The notes below the pieces were generated by a model. That model was not told where the DNA came from, did no database searches, and worked only from the letters and a program-made list of their open reading frames with translations. Below, piece after piece: positions 37,201-47,994 of a DNA stretch of 64,000 nucleotides. A program made the position numbers and the translations under genes. Position 1 is the stretch's first letter. The number at the start of each line of letters is the position of its first letter. The stretch is from Meandrina meandrites. Its lineage: Eukaryota > Cnidaria > Anthozoa > Scleractinia > Meandrinidae. The stretch spans positions 20,239,661-20,303,660 of the forward strand of contig OY855906.1 of assembly GCA_963693305.1 (NCBI GenBank), in the 5' to 3' direction.

Positions 37201-40200
37201 GACTGGTGAAAGCAAGCGCTTACTCGGTAGCCCCGTTAAAGGTAACTTGGCAGTGAACCTTAAATATTATCAGTTGTTGTAATATCAATTTCGTCATCAG
37301 TGTTATTATTAACCTGTATATACTTTTTGATAACCTGTATTAACCCTTTAACTTCACTCGAAACTGGTTTAGACGCTATTTCGTGCCTTACAAATCGGAG
37401 CCACTGTGGTCCTCATTATTTCTTATGTCACAGGGTTCCCGGACAACGGGTATGCTTTTGCATTCATACATTACTTTTTCTCCCCAGTTATAAAAACAGG
37501 GATACAATGCAATGAGAAATTCACGGTTGGTGCTGTCAAATTCGTGTTCCAGTAATAACTGTTTGATTTTGATTTCGCAGGTCAAACGTTGCTGCTAAAC
37601 TTGGCCTTCACCAAACCAGAGTTAATGGAAGAGGTGACGTCACTGTCGCTATTGAACTCAAATGGTACAGTCATGGAGTCCTTCACAGTAGAAAAGGGCC
37701 AAGGAATTTACAGCGGTTCATTCCATGTTATCTTTACTCCTTCTTCTGAAAGATTCCGCTTTCAGCTTACTGGCAGAACAACCGACGGTAAAAATCTACG
37801 AAGAGTAAAACCGACAGAAATCAAAATAGAAGAAGTTCTGCTTGACTTTAACTACCGATCCGTCAATAACTCAAGAACGATTTTTCCTGGCATTACTACT
37901 AAGATACCTTTAAAAATTACAAATAAGGGCAACTCTCAGAACTTTACTCTGAAGGCAACGGATGACCTTGGATTTATAAAGTCATTGGAACCTAATTACC
38001 GATTCGTTGCTGCGAATGATACTGCTGACCTTTCAGTAGTAGTGAGGGCGCCAGCAAATGCCAGTTCTGGAGAAACAAGTACTGTTGCTGTATATGCAAC
38101 ACCGACATACAGTGACACGCCAGCCAACTACATGGTGTTTTATGTTAGTGTCACAACAAAGGTAAGGTGACTGGGTATGAGCAGTTCATCGGTACTGTTC
38201 TTTTGCTAGTATGCTTTTTGAAAGAAATGAAAGAAAGAATAATTAATTTTCTTACGCTATGTGGTTTTAAGAATGCACGCCATCATTTGATCACAAATAA
38301 GCAAGATAACTTATTATCGTTGAAATAATATCTCAGAACTAAACGATGTCTGCGTTGTCTCACAGTCATACATTCTAGCCAGACATCCCTGATAAGAATT
38401 TGATATATACTTGCACAAACTGAAACTTCTAAACATTCAACCATAGTTATGATTCAACAGAATATGTAATCCGCACATAAATATAAACATCCTAATAGCC
38501 TAATATATTTTTGTCTCCACTCTGCTCAACGGTTGCAAGAATAGTAGCATTATTAAAGTCAAACATACGTTTAGCAAAAGAAAGCTTTTCTGGTTTTGTT
38601 TTCGTTTTAGGAAGATGACAACTCTCCACCAAAATGTGAAGTCAATAATCACACGACAAAGTGCGACGCTGTGTACAATCTATCCAAGTGTTCAAATATA
38701 ACCTGGACATCGCACGCAAACATACTTGACCTGGGCAAAGGGCTGTTATCAATTACAGCAAAGAACTCTAAAATTGGACAAATAAATGGTACGAATAGTG
38801 AAGTTATAATGCTAAACCAGAGTTTACATCACACTGTCTCTGTTCTTTTCCTTACTAGACCGTATATCTGTCTGTTTTAGCCCAGGCTTTTTCTTGAAAC
38901 AAGGCTTGTCGTAAAAAAATAATTTTGAAACTGAGTTACGATAAGTTTAAAACTCTCTTTATGGAAAAAGAATTTCTGGTCCGCTGAATGATAAGTGGTA
39001 GACCTTGTATCGCTTCACTTAAAAATGAGTTTGTTTCTTTGCCAACAGTTGCTCCTTTTACAGCAGGAATGTCCAACAAATCCGTAACAGCCGTGTACAC
39101 ATCGACATGTTGTCATCCTACAGCCAGCATAGTCGCAGTTGATCAACTCGGTAACACGGGTGTCTGTGAGTTAAGCGCGGTAACACAAGTTGTAAACTTA
39201 AAAGCTGAAAATAACCAATCCAGACTGAATGTCACCGTGGGAGAGACGTCCAAGCTTGAGTTCACTATCACAAATATGGGAACTAAAAACGCGTTTACCT
39301 TACAGTTATCGGAGAGCAAGTATTACATTGGTTATGTGACACCTTTCAACTTTAAGATCGATCATAGAGAATTAATAAGATGTGAAGTTGTCCTGATAGG
39401 AAAAAGAGAGACTGGGTATAATAAGGCAAGACTTGCTGTTGAAGCTGTACCGCTGAAAAGAGAAATGATCGCTGAAGACATGCCTTTATTGAAAATGGAT
39501 GTGATTGTGCAGGCAAGAAAACAAGACGTGCCCAAACCTTTACTTGGATGGAACATTACAACTGATTTGGATCCCAAGCCATTGCTTATCATCCAGTATG
39601 GAGTTAAGGCAGAGCTCAAATTTACGGTGACAAATAATGGCTTGGCTGGAACATTTTATTTTAAGGTGATTTCATACCTTCCAACACGCTACTGCTGAAA
39701 ACTAGAGTATATATGTATTGACTGTGCTAACTCGGTCACGAATTAGACAAAGGAATTGAAGTGCGATTAGCTTGCATAAGTCGTGCAATTACTCTGCACT
39801 AGTGCCCAATCTTTCTCTCTTCATTTCAAGGAGTCCCTCTACAGTTTTTTCTGGACCATACCAAACATTTTCATTTGGCCGTGTAGCAAACTTCCCGGAC
39901 TCGGATCGATGTGAAATTTACACCAGATATTGGAATTGGATTGAAGTTTGATATAATATATTTTTAGGTAAATCAATATTTCCAAGGCAACGATAAACAG
40001 AAAAACAAGATATCAGTTAAACTTGAATTCTACGCGAATAAAATTTGACTTAAAAATCTAACACCAGTATCTGAAACTATGGTGCACTGCACATCAAATA
40101 TACAAGAATAAAAAAAATCTGTATGTTTGATTTCGAATAAATCGGAAATATATTTCAAACCATGCTTTTTGCATGATAATGATAAACGGACCGAGACACA

Positions 40201-42783
40201 GACACTGCTTTGATAAAATTACTTCGAAAGGACACCAAAATGTGTATTTAACTTATCTTTCGTCGCCGTGAAAGTTTTGTTGATTTTCGTTATGGCGATC
40301 CCGAGAATTGGATTTTTTCTTACGGTCACTGACGATGTAATTTTTGGTAAATTTTCTACTTTTAGTGCTTTTTCGAAAATCTCCAAAACGGTTCCAACGA
40401 TTTTTTTAAAACTGTTTGGTATGGTCCAGAAAAAACTGTAGAGAGACTCCTTGGTCAACTATCTTCTCGTCGTATTATACGGTCCATTCTTTATTTTACT
40501 TAATAATAATAATTTTATAAACAACAATAATAATAGTAATAATAATAATAATAATAATAATAGTAATAATTTCGTGTAAGGCTAGTAATGTAAGGAAGAC
40601 ACAACAACTTCAAATTAGAAGTAGATGAAATGATGAACTCTTAATTATTCCAAACCAAGTACACGGTTGTTCGCCTTCCAATAATTATCACGACTGGGTG
40701 AAAGAAACAACAAAACGAACGAACGATGGATCAAACGAATGAATGAAATGTATATTGATAACTTATATTTCACTGAAATATTGCTTTTCAGTCGTCGCCT
40801 TCAACTTTCGTCTCCACTCGGTTTACACCAAATCCAGTCCACCTCAACAACAGTGAGGCAGTCTTACTTAAGCTTGAAATTGACGCTAAACAAAACCGTT
40901 ACCAAGAAGACAAGATGTTGGTCAGTGTGACATCACATTCAAGTAGCAAGGAAACACGACTTTTTAGCAGAAATGTCAAAGTCATTGTAAAAGAAGAAAA
41001 CAAACCCTACGCCCTCAGGAGCCTGGTACCAAATGGTAAGGTAGTAATAAACGCTGGAGCCACAGTCAGAGTTAACTTTACTGTCATAAATGTTGGTCAA
41101 GCTGGAGAATACAACTTTAAGGTAAGCCGCCTGTTCGACTTCTCAGTTCTATTGTTGAGGAGCGTTTTTCACTCGCTGAATGTCTCTCTCAATGGGTTTC
41201 CTTTCATTTCAATTACGGGAAAAATGCCCAAAATCATAAAGCGATTTGAAAGTAAAAAGTGATGTAATGTTCTAGTTCTTTTGTTACTGCAGAATGCACT
41301 TTTGCAATGGTTTGTTTGTGGAAAGTCCTCCGCTAATCCAGATATCCGATCAAACGCTATGGTGTAAACTTTAATAGTTGATTAATTAATTAATTAATTA
41401 ATTAATTAATTACTGTTAATGTATTAATTATTCTTGTGACGGGGTATGGGGTGGGGAATACCTGACTCTGTGCACTAGGTAAAACGTGGAGTATAGCTAC
41501 GACACTTTCATAAGAAGAACACAAAATTATATTTTTTTTCTAAAAAAAAAAAACTCTAATCTAAGGATTCAAGGTAATTAAACTTCTGACCAACGGGTCA
41601 CGCGACGGAATCTTTTGGTGATACTTCACAGAATACCATGACATTAGATCTCTAAGCCTTCTATATGTAGATTTGGATTCCACCCTGGGGAGAATTGCCT
41701 TCTTTCTCCTCTTTAAACTTCGTCATTCACCACTTTCTCCTTGTAAAGCATCTCCTTTCTACCGTTTTTTAATTTTTTGGCTCGTGGTCTTATGGAGAGG
41801 AGAACATTTACTGGAAGGTAGTCTGCCCTATTAGGACACAAGACCATGCTACCTGGGCCCCACAAGCAAGCAACACCTCAACTTTAGGTTGGGATTGACA
41901 AAAACGTAATTATGTCTCGTGACGTTTCCACCTCATTGATGTAAGTTTGCTCCAAGCTACGGGCTATGGGGTATACCTTGGTGTGCAGAAAATATTGCTG
42001 GTCAGCTATAAACTGTGCTGTGCTTTGGGTATTGTTTATTGTCGTTAGGATCATTTGGCGGTCGCAGCATATCCGCAACATCAAGAAACCGCTATGCTAC
42101 GGCAGACAAAAGAAAAAAGTTTGGTTTCCTGATGTCCTCGTGCCTGGCAACGTTACTATTGTAAATTCCCAGTGTCTCTGGGAGCTTGGTGTTTGTAGGG
42201 TTGGTTTCCAGAGAAACTGGAGTTACACATTGCTGGAACTGATCGAGCAAAAGGGGTAATTTTTCCTTTAGACTGAGCAACGATTATGGAGGGTTTGGAC
42301 ATAACTTCAGCTAACGTTTCATAGTATCTACTCTTTCAGGTCTCAAGTCCGGCTTACTTGACATGTCAGGTTACTCCAAAGACAGTCTTCCTAAAACAAA
42401 ATGAACGAATCTTGGGACATCTGATAGTGAAGTCCTCAACGGCTACAGAATCAGGAAACATGCAAGTTAATGTGACGGCAGAATCTGCCTCAGCGAAAAG
42501 GGAGAAGAGAGATTATCTTATCTTTACTCTTGAAGTTGTGGTTAATAACAATATCGTAGAGGAGGAAATTAAGCAAGAAGAAAAAATAGGATTTATCACA
42601 ATTATCGGAATTGTGGTGGGCTGTGTGTTACTACTTGCTTTGTTGTTGCTGTTGATTTGTTTGTGTTTAAGAAAGCAGGGCTCATGGAATGTGTGGAAGT
42701 CTAGATCCAAGCCAAAAAAAGAAAGAGTAAAGGTAGAAATATCAAACCAAGACACGAGTGTCGAAAAGCCCGAGATGGTGTGA
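25690..42783 (+). CDS. VWA7: VWA7-like protein, complete 11-exon gene
   Basis: von Willebrand factor A domain-containing protein 7-like, type I membrane protein. Exons: 25690-26525, 31852-32009, 34867-34974, 35415-35842, 36455-36599, 37017-37241, 37581-38161, 38611-38788, 39049-39665, 40792-41121, 42340-42783. All junctions are GT-AG and all phases agree, giving 4050 nt and 1349 residues. Order: signal peptide (about 1-19); VWA7 N-terminal region with HTLQDFYSHSNWVEL, resembling the Het-C family; vWA domain with MIDAS motif DDTGSM near residue 325 and GGDCPE further on; long beta-rich ectodomain with many N-glycosylation sequons, including repeated segments ending in conserved AGEYNFK/AGTFYFK-type strands at exon ends; one transmembrane helix near 1286-1312; short basic tail. 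Human VWA7 is shorter (about 890 residues). The molecular role of the family is poorly known; metal-dependent adhesion is inferred from the MIDAS. The least certain junction is the GTGAAA donor at 35843. Confidence 0.88.
27922..28415 (-). pseudogene. LINE 3' coding fragment, part 2
   Basis: Minus-strand remains of a non-LTR retrotransposon C terminus: first HPRVCVARLYVPRKDGGRGL, then in shifted frames EWKEKPLYGQFARQGEEQRS and TNYIKTMVDKSQNDPKCRIC (start of a CxxC finger). Stops and frameshifts show it is dead. It continues across the ISL2EU-type insertion at 31601. Confidence 0.75.
28525..29090 (+). CDS. SAP-like protein of the ISL2EU-type element
   Basis: Two exons, 28525-28676 and 28802-29090, joined in phase 2 (donor GTAAGT, acceptor TTGTATTAG), 146 residues. 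Exon 1 has LDGRKPSELKNDELRFWL and then KGLRTKAQFVKR, a helix pair typical of a SAP DNA-binding motif. Exon 2 is basic (TKRKRAKQ) and ends QLEKV. ISL2EU elements are known to carry a second gene with a YqaJ-type nuclease; no nuclease domain is visible here, so this may be only its N-terminal part or a shortened version. The ATG has a good context (AAAAATGG). It converges on the transposase remnant. Confidence 0.6.
29358..30011. mobile_element. TTAA-flanked MITE inside the ISL2EU-type element
   Basis: Ends TTAAGGTGATTCCACTGAA and its exact reverse complement at 29993-30011, with TTAA at both ends. Contains two direct copies of a segment with AAATGGGGGTCACCGTGCTC (about 29453 and 29836). No coding potential. 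Confidence 0.65.
30386..31158 (-). pseudogene. DDE_Tnp_4-type transposase, defective
   Basis: Reads from about 31158 (N-terminal acidic region, MQGLEESLSDQEMDEEP) and from 30994 (MYLRYGTINIWPTRDE). The catalytic core is visible: VFLDCTEL (first Asp), DSVMADKGF (second Asp) and VERAINKMKN (Glu), matching DDE superfamily 4 nucleases. The segment between the acidic N terminus and the core, where relatives have a helix-turn-helix, is missing. A TGA at 30479-30481 stops the core after HIWD, yet the same frame continues with a family-like end (NQMWTVCGFLCNAQDP) to TAA at 30386-30388, so the TGA is probably a decayed CGA. Not functional as read. Confidence 0.8.
31601..31735 (-). pseudogene. LINE coding fragment, part 1
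   Basis: Minus-strand reading gives LGNLIQAINTWAVSLVRC and LRDLDRRTRKLLTMN, the segment that directly precedes the 28415 half in this LINE family. Its 5' side is cut off by the microsatellite at 31735-31822. Confidence 0.75.
31735..31822. repeat. (ATT)n microsatellite before VWA7-like exon 2
   Basis: About 29 uninterrupted ATT units, ending 30 bp before the splice acceptor at 31851. Confidence 0.95.
31852..32009 (+). CDS. VWA7: VWA7-like exon 2: vWA start with MIDAS
   Basis: Encodes the linker KLHTVAAEHAIEATK and the vWA first strand with DDTGSM. The acceptor TGCTGCTAG lies only about 30 bp after an ATT microsatellite. Donor GTAGGT, phase 1. Confidence 0.9.
33018..33080. repeat. Foldback repeat in VWA7-like intron 2
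   Basis: 29-bp arms (TATGATATGAAGAATAATGC) separated by a few bases. Confidence 0.8.
33352..33396. repeat. Hairpin in VWA7-like intron 2
   Basis: Perfect 14-bp arms GACGTCAATCGTCC and complement around an AT-rich loop. Confidence 0.75.
34206..34259. repeat. (ATT)n microsatellite
   Basis: About 18 ATT units in VWA7-like intron 2. Confidence 0.9.
34867..34974 (+). CDS. VWA7: VWA7-like exon 3: vWA helix 1 and strand
   Basis: Encodes EEIKSVKKLSTDFVQNTK followed by a hydrophobic strand ending in VPFNDP. Donor GTAAGT, phase 1. Confidence 0.85.
35415..35842 (+). CDS. VWA7: VWA7-like exon 4: remainder of vWA
   Basis: Contains GGDCPELGMTGLYQAL (metal-site loop and helix) and the strands VIYFFSDADAKD and KVKINFILSG. 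Includes a basic run KRKRRE that fits a furin consensus. Donor taken as GAG|GTGAAA, the only choice seen that joins in phase 0 to the next exon. Confidence 0.82.
36455..36599 (+). CDS. VWA7: VWA7-like exon 5: ectodomain
   Basis: Encodes VILLHVESDSEEKFRDKQF onward and ends in ITLLNPTG, a pattern found after vWA domains in this family and hemicentins. Acceptor TATTTTAG, donor GTAAGA, phase 1. Confidence 0.83.
37017..37241 (+). CDS. VWA7: VWA7-like exon 6: ectodomain
   Basis: Beta-rich segment with GPYSLQVTGRSALDFTYQL, similar to hemicentin/VWA7 post-vWA modules. Acceptor TTTTTTCAG, donor GTAACT, phase 1. Confidence 0.85.
37581..38161 (+). CDS. VWA7: VWA7-like exon 7: ectodomain, two beta modules
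   Basis: 193 codons; second half has LKITNKGNSQNFTLKATDD, a strand pattern that recurs in exons 9 and 10. Several NxS/T sequons. Donor GTAAGG, phase 0. Confidence 0.88.
38611..38788 (+). CDS. VWA7: VWA7-like exon 8: cysteine-containing ectodomain
   Basis: Starts EDDNSPPKCEVNNHTTKC with paired cysteines. The donor GTACGA at 38789 is weak but joins in frame to exon 9. Confidence 0.75.
39049..39665 (+). CDS. VWA7: VWA7-like exon 9: ectodomain
   Basis: 205 codons. Begins in an adhesive-like segment with CC and SIVAVDQLGNTGVC, then two beta modules, ending GLAGTFYFK. Donor GTGATT, phase 0. Confidence 0.85.
39827..40453. mobile_element. MITE in VWA7-like intron 9, 627 bp
   Basis: 40-bp inverted ends (CAAGGAGTCCCTCTACAG...) with one mismatch. 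AT-rich noncoding interior. Confidence 0.75.
40792..41121 (+). CDS. VWA7: VWA7-like exon 10: ectodomain
   Basis: 110 codons, phase 0 at both ends. Ends with FTVINVGQAGEYNFK, parallel to the end of exon 9, suggesting module duplication. Acceptor TTGCTTTTCAG, donor GTAAGC. Confidence 0.87.
41379..41413. repeat. (ATTA)n microsatellite
   Basis: Short tetranucleotide run in VWA7-like intron 10. Confidence 0.9.
42340..42783 (+). CDS. VWA7: VWA7-like exon 11: membrane anchor and tail
   Basis: Last beta module, a dibasic REKR|D site, then a helix of about 27 hydrophobic residues (starts IGFITIIGIVVGC), a basic stop-transfer RKQGS and a tail of roughly 37 residues ending at TGA 42781-42783. Confidence 0.9.
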   Translation, partial: VSSPAYLTCQVTPKTVFLKQNERILGHLIVKSSTATESGNMQVNVTAESASAKREKRDYLIFTLEVVVNNNIVEEEIKQEEKIGFITIIGIVVGCVLLLALLLLLICLCLRKQGSWNVWKSRSKPKKERVKVEISNQDTSVEKPEMV

Positions 42784-43128
42784 AACGATAAACATCTATA
42801 AAAAGTGGAACATATTGACTTTTAGTTACTTATTTAAAACTACTCGAGTCAAAATGAAGTTTCAGTGAAGTTCTGTTGGTCGGTGTATACCATCTTTAAT
42901 AATCCATCAAATATTTTTTGTGCGCCGGATTGGTCTAAGAACGTCAAAACTGGGGAATACCAGATGTTATTAAAAACTAGCAATGGTATATTGCAATTCC
43001 TGAGTTTTGATTGGTTAACAGGCAATGGTATATGAGTTTGTATACCATTGACCACAAATTTCGTAGCCGATACGCGTCAACGAAAACAGCTGGAGCGCTC
43101 AAATATTGCAATTCTTTTGGGAGTTTTT

Positions 43129-43134
43129 AATAAA
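43129..43134 (+). terminator. Candidate poly(A) signal, VWA7-like gene
   Basis: First AATAAA after the stop codon, about 350 bp downstream. It abuts a foldback repeat, so an ATTAAA near 42966 may be used instead. Confidence 0.35.
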
Positions 43135-43202
43135 ACAGTTATTCCACGAGCGCGCGTTGGATATGAGATGACGGTACGCTACGCGCCACGTTGGCTGTAA
43201 CG

Positions 43203-43236
<34 letters not shown>

Positions 43237-43242
43237 TTAAAT
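43130..43242. repeat. Foldback repeat
   Basis: Arms AACAGTTATTCCACGAGCGC / GCGCGAGTGGAATAATTGTT with GTTGGATATGAGAT inside; about 35 bp each. Confidence 0.7.
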
Positions 43243-43360
43243 ATTCTCAAGTGATATTCTGCAGTTTCCAACTTTGCGATTTACGTTCGCACGTTCAGTT
43301 TTCATCATGAGTAAATTGTTAAAATGAATAGACTGACAGTATTTTGAGCAAACAATAATA

Positions 43361-43497
43361 AAACTAGCGACATAGACCGACGTTTCGGAGTCTTCATGAC
43401 GCCATTGTCAGACTGAAGTGTAAAGATTAAAAATTCTACATCTACCTTGATAATGGCGTCATGAAGACTCCGAAACGTCGGTTTATATCACTAGTTT
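43361..43497. repeat. Inverted pair of the CGAAACGTCGG module
   Basis: 50-bp arms (AAACTAGYGA...CATGACGCCATT) around a 36-bp spacer, about 90% identical by eye. Confidence 0.8.
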
Positions 43498-45579
43498 CTA
43501 CTTGTTTGGGTACAACGAAATCATTATTGATATTGATAAGAATATTGAGAGCCGACAGAATTACTTTGACGTTTTTCGGAAAAGGTCCCTCCAAATGCGG
43601 CCTTGTCAATGTGTAAAAATATTTGAAGGATAATAAACTGAACAATCTCCATTTGGCTTCAAAAATATGCACGAAACTCACAGTTTTACTCGAGCTTCGC
43701 TTTCGGGAAACTGTTCGCTTCTTGGAACGGATAATGTCCGTGGACAAATATCCGTGCATATTTTCGCGCTAAATGGAGGCTATTATTTATAGAATTATCA
43801 ACAGGACTACTAAGAGTCTAAAATTAGGATACATGTATATACCTTGGGGCCATTGTATCGCTAGTATGGATATTTCGTTTTTTTTTTTTAAAATCATTCT
43901 ATATTACATACCACATCGAATAGTGTTCGTTTGCTGATTCCAGCGATATACTGGACTTGTTCAAGTTATTAGTAAAATAGCCTCTGACTTTGGCCACCGT
44001 TTGTTTTAATAACCAGTTGTAAACATATACGGTTTGGTGTACAGAACATGTTAGTTAAATGAATACATTATAAAAAGTAATAAATATATGACGAAGTGTT
44101 AATAAAACTTATAAGTACATTGCGTTTTATTGGAAATCTGCGAATATGATTGGTTTCGTTACCGTTTAGTCTATTCCCGAAAAGGAAATTGTCCTCTCTA
44201 GGGCTTCCACACAAAATAGCCATAGAACTCTAACCCTTGCATACTGCATGCAGTCCGTGACAATCCTTCGGTGTTACGACTGCTTCTTTACGCGTCCCAC
44301 CCGCCTCCCCGCTGCGATGAACCAGCACATTACCAGAAGCCACCCGCTACTGACCGTCTTGGGCAGAGTCTGCGGACGGTCCTAATAATGAGAATCAAGA
44401 GAGTATGAAGTACTCTCATGTGAGAATATATCACTGTTGTTGTAATCTTCCTAATACAATCACACTACTCGCACTCGTATTTATGAACGATAGTCAACGC
44501 AGCGCCCCGCTCGCTCGTACAACTATTAAAATATATTTCAAGCGTTAACTCCTGTACAGACTGTACAGTTAAACAGTTTGGCAGCAATCGACTTCCTTAA
44601 ATAATAATGACTATCCCAGTAATCTGTTGGATCGCATTCGGGTTGGCAGCTTGAGTTATTCAAGGCAGATGATGTATGGCAGTTTAATTTAAACATAGGC
44701 ACGCAATGCGTGCAAGAGTTTTTTTTAGGAACGTTTTCAGACTAATGGATATTGGATTTTGGGGAGTAGGAGAGAAGAAGCAATGTAATATATTGATGCA
44801 TAAACCGATTAATTAATAAATGAGTCAAGGAGATGAATTAAAGATGTAAACATGCTGTAATTGTTAATAAGTGAAAAGAGCAAGACCCCTAAAAGACTGA
44901 TTAAATTTAATTTGTGGCTTCATTTGGCGCCACGGAGTTTCCTTGGGCTCTTTCCTTTCTTAGTTAAATATCGATCAATACTTATAAAGGATTAAAAGCT
45001 GGCGTAAACTTGGAACATGCAATAACACATTTCTACTCCATTCGAAACGTCAGTACCGTCACGTCAGTCCTCTCATTCACAACTAGCGGTGCGTGCCAAC
45101 ATGACGAATTGAGAACCTTTCCCGGTTAACCTACACAAAACTACCTAAAATGGCGAAATAACGCCAAAAGTGAATACCTCCTCCTGTTTTACAGAAAAAC
45201 CAAAGACGGCCGTTCTCAAAGCAGAAGCAAATTTTCTCCCACACGATGCACTTTCAGACGCGGTAATTTGATTGGCTCTTGATATTTACCCCAATCTGAT
45301 TGGTGTGACAAACATGCATGACTCACTCACTAACCACATCCTCCCTCACGTCGGCTAAGAGGTATTTTTTACAAAAAATAACCCAAACATTCAGTTGTAT
45401 GTTTATCACCAGAGGGCTCAAATCAGGCAACAACGAACGAACCCAAACAGATGATTTTGTCCCTGGTCTTGCAGGTGTGGTGTACATGCTGTCTAGTTTG
45501 TCTTGAAATATCATATCTTGACTTTTGCTATATACCTCTGGTTTCGTTGTCAGTCCAAAGAGCAAAATACTTGGGATAT

Positions 45580-45730
45580 AGATAGCTAGCCTGCGTGGCT
45601 TGGTGGTTTTATTGGGGCGAAATGCGCGCAAACAAGCGGTGAAGCAGCGACAACGAGCGGCGAAGTCGCCACTCTATTTGCGCGCATTTCGCCCCAATAA
45701 AACCGCCAAGCTACGCAGTTTATAGATAGC
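45580..45730. repeat. Foldback element with flanking duplication
   Basis: Arms of about 43 bp (CTTGGTGGTTTTATTGGGGC, GAAATGCGCGC) and TATAGATAGCT directly repeated at both outer edges, a likely target-site duplication. Confidence 0.65.
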
Positions 45731-46869
45731 TGTTCCACTTTTCCGTTTATAAGACAAGCAGACTTGCACATCTTATCGCTCAAAGGCATAACTGACAAGC
45801 ACCAGTCTAGAACGAGCATTGTGCGTAATGAATTCCTGAAGAAATTTAGAAGAGATGCCCATTTACCTAGATAGTATTGCATATAAAAATAAAATCAAAA
45901 GAAAAGATTAAATTAAAACACCATTGAACACCTCTCCCTAAAATGCTCTTTTCGAAATAACTTTCATGTATTTATCTTTTAAAAATAATGATTTTGGAAG
46001 AGTAATTAAGAGTGATGAAGTAATTTTAATATGGACTGAAACTTTGTTTCAACAAAAATCACTTTTAGGAGGTTTAAAGAAAGATTCAGTAACAAGCTGT
46101 TAATAACGAATGGTGTAAATATCGATGCAATCCTTACGAGATGTTTGCCACCATATTACACTGTTTGAATTATTAATTATCTCCCTATATAAAAAGGGCC
46201 CTATATAAGGGCTTATTTAAAACTGATGTGATGCTGGTAAAAACACAGTGATCACTCTTTCTTTCTTTCTTTCTTGTTGGTCTTTAATTCTTTCAACTGC
46301 AGCTCTCATGTATGATTCAGTTCATAACTGTAAGTCCACAACACTTATTCTCCATCAACAACATACTACCAAGCAAACACCTAGTTAGGTGTTATGAACA
46401 AAGTAAATTTTCACCACTTATTCCAGATTAAACCTAACACATTAAAAGATAAAGGCAAAGAACTCGTCCTACTTGTTGCTAACTGACACTAATAAATTAA
46501 TAACCAATACATTAATTAAAAAAACTAATGCAATTTTACCTTGATGGTAAATACACAAAAGAAAAGTTTAGAATCGACGGTTTAGTTGTTACTTCAATCT
46601 GCTATAAGCCTCTCCTTTTATAGCCACATTCATCTTTAAATAGTAATTATAAATAATTTGAGGATTGACTTTTCTACTTAACAATTGAACTGGTACAAAC
46701 CAGTAATAAACTTCACGCCGCGGGAAGCTGTGTACGCACGCTCATCAGTCCATTCAACAATTTTTGACATTTCGATGTCGTGTAATTGTGAATGCCCCTC
46801 CTTTAGTAAGTAAGAGTAAGAGAAAGAGCAACTTTATTTAAACTGTTCATACACTAAGCTTCATGTTTA

Positions 46870-47033
46870 CGGTGCAATCTTCTCGGGAATTGAATTATCT
46901 ATTTATACCTTAAACTTCTTCCAAAACTTTGGACAAACGAGAAAATGACTACGGTGTAATCTTCTCGGGAATTCAATGATCTATTTATATTTTTAAACTT
47001 CCTCCAAAACTTCGGAGAAACGAGTAAACGTCG
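46870..47033. repeat. Tandem duplication, about 82 bp x 2
   Basis: Units begin CGGTGCAATCTTCTCGGGAA and CGGTGTAATCTTCTCGGGAA; roughly 85% identical. Confidence 0.8.
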
Positions 47034-47675
47034 CCATTTTGTAGACGACCTTCAGCAACCGCACACTAATATAATGGCTGACGTGTACGATAGCCGAGCC
47101 AATCAGATTGCGACATTTAGTAAACTAGTAAATACTCCACTAATACTTCACAAATTAATTTTATATTTCTGACTTTTAGAGAGTAAACTGTAATAATTGC
47201 TATCTTAAACTACCACATGAGGATAACATAAAATTTATAACGGCAGAGGAATCATGTCGCCATTGGTTGTCAACTCCTTGTTAGTTATTGTACCACAAAT
47301 AACCTTCAAACAGTACTGGCTACTGACCCAGCATACAACAAGAGCTGCATGAGTATCAGTTGCCTTAACAAACATAATACTGATCTTTTGCAATCCAGCT
47401 ATCAACCCGAGGTTCTCTCCTGTCGGGGTTAATTAGTAGACTTATTATTAACTTCCTTTTGAAGCCCTTCCTCTAATTCCAGATTCATACAATATTCCAG
47501 AATTAATGCCTCCTATTAAACAACTATTTCCCATTTTGCACGAGAAAAAGAAAAACTGAGAGGACTTTCAATTCACACGTAATTTAACCGGCAAATAATA
47601 TTTAGACCTAATTTGTCTCATAACTGATGAGAAAATAAGATACACTAACTTCTATCAAAAATAAAATGGAGTGAG

Positions 47676-47681
47676 TTTATT
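47676..47681 (-). terminator. Poly(A) signal of the GLUT gene
   Basis: AATAAA on the minus strand about 150 bp past the stop codon. Confidence 0.6.
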
Positions 47682-47829
47682 TAACCCGTGAAACAACATT
47701 AAACAATTAGCTAACAACTAGTTACTATTTCACAGCTTAAGTAAAACCACTCTAATCTAACTTCTCAGAAACACGAAAAAAGTCATCTATAATTCAATGA
47801 TCATCGTGACTTTTTGTGTTGTTTTCTAC

Positions 47830-47994
47830 TTATTCACTGTCCATGTCTGCACTATGATCATTGTCATTCCTGAAGCTTCTTGTTATTTCATCAATAGTTC
47901 TCCCTTTCGTCTCAGGAACCAGAAGAAAGGTAAAAGCAAAGAAAAAGGCCAACAATGCCATGAACACCAGGAAGGTGTAAGGATATAAAGCATC
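47830..47994 (-). CDS. SLC2A: GLUT exon h, TM12 and C terminus
   Basis: 54 codons and TAA at 47830-47832. Contains TM12, [12 protein letters not shown] and an acidic tail ending SADMDSE. Confidence 0.93.
   Translation of the reverse strand, partial: DALYPYTFLVFMALLAFFFAFTFLLVPETKGRTIDEITRSFRNDNDHSADMDSE

Larger units (their letters stand above)
43498..47675. other. Intergenic between convergent gene ends
   Basis: Holds the foldback at 45580-45730, a (TTTC)5 run at about 46256-46276 and the tandem duplication at 46870; otherwise AT-rich with no supported gene. Confidence 0.5.

Noticed and set aside
43361..43497. Hammerhead ribozyme
   Set aside because: GAAAC and flanking pairing are present but the invariant CUGAUGA core is not.
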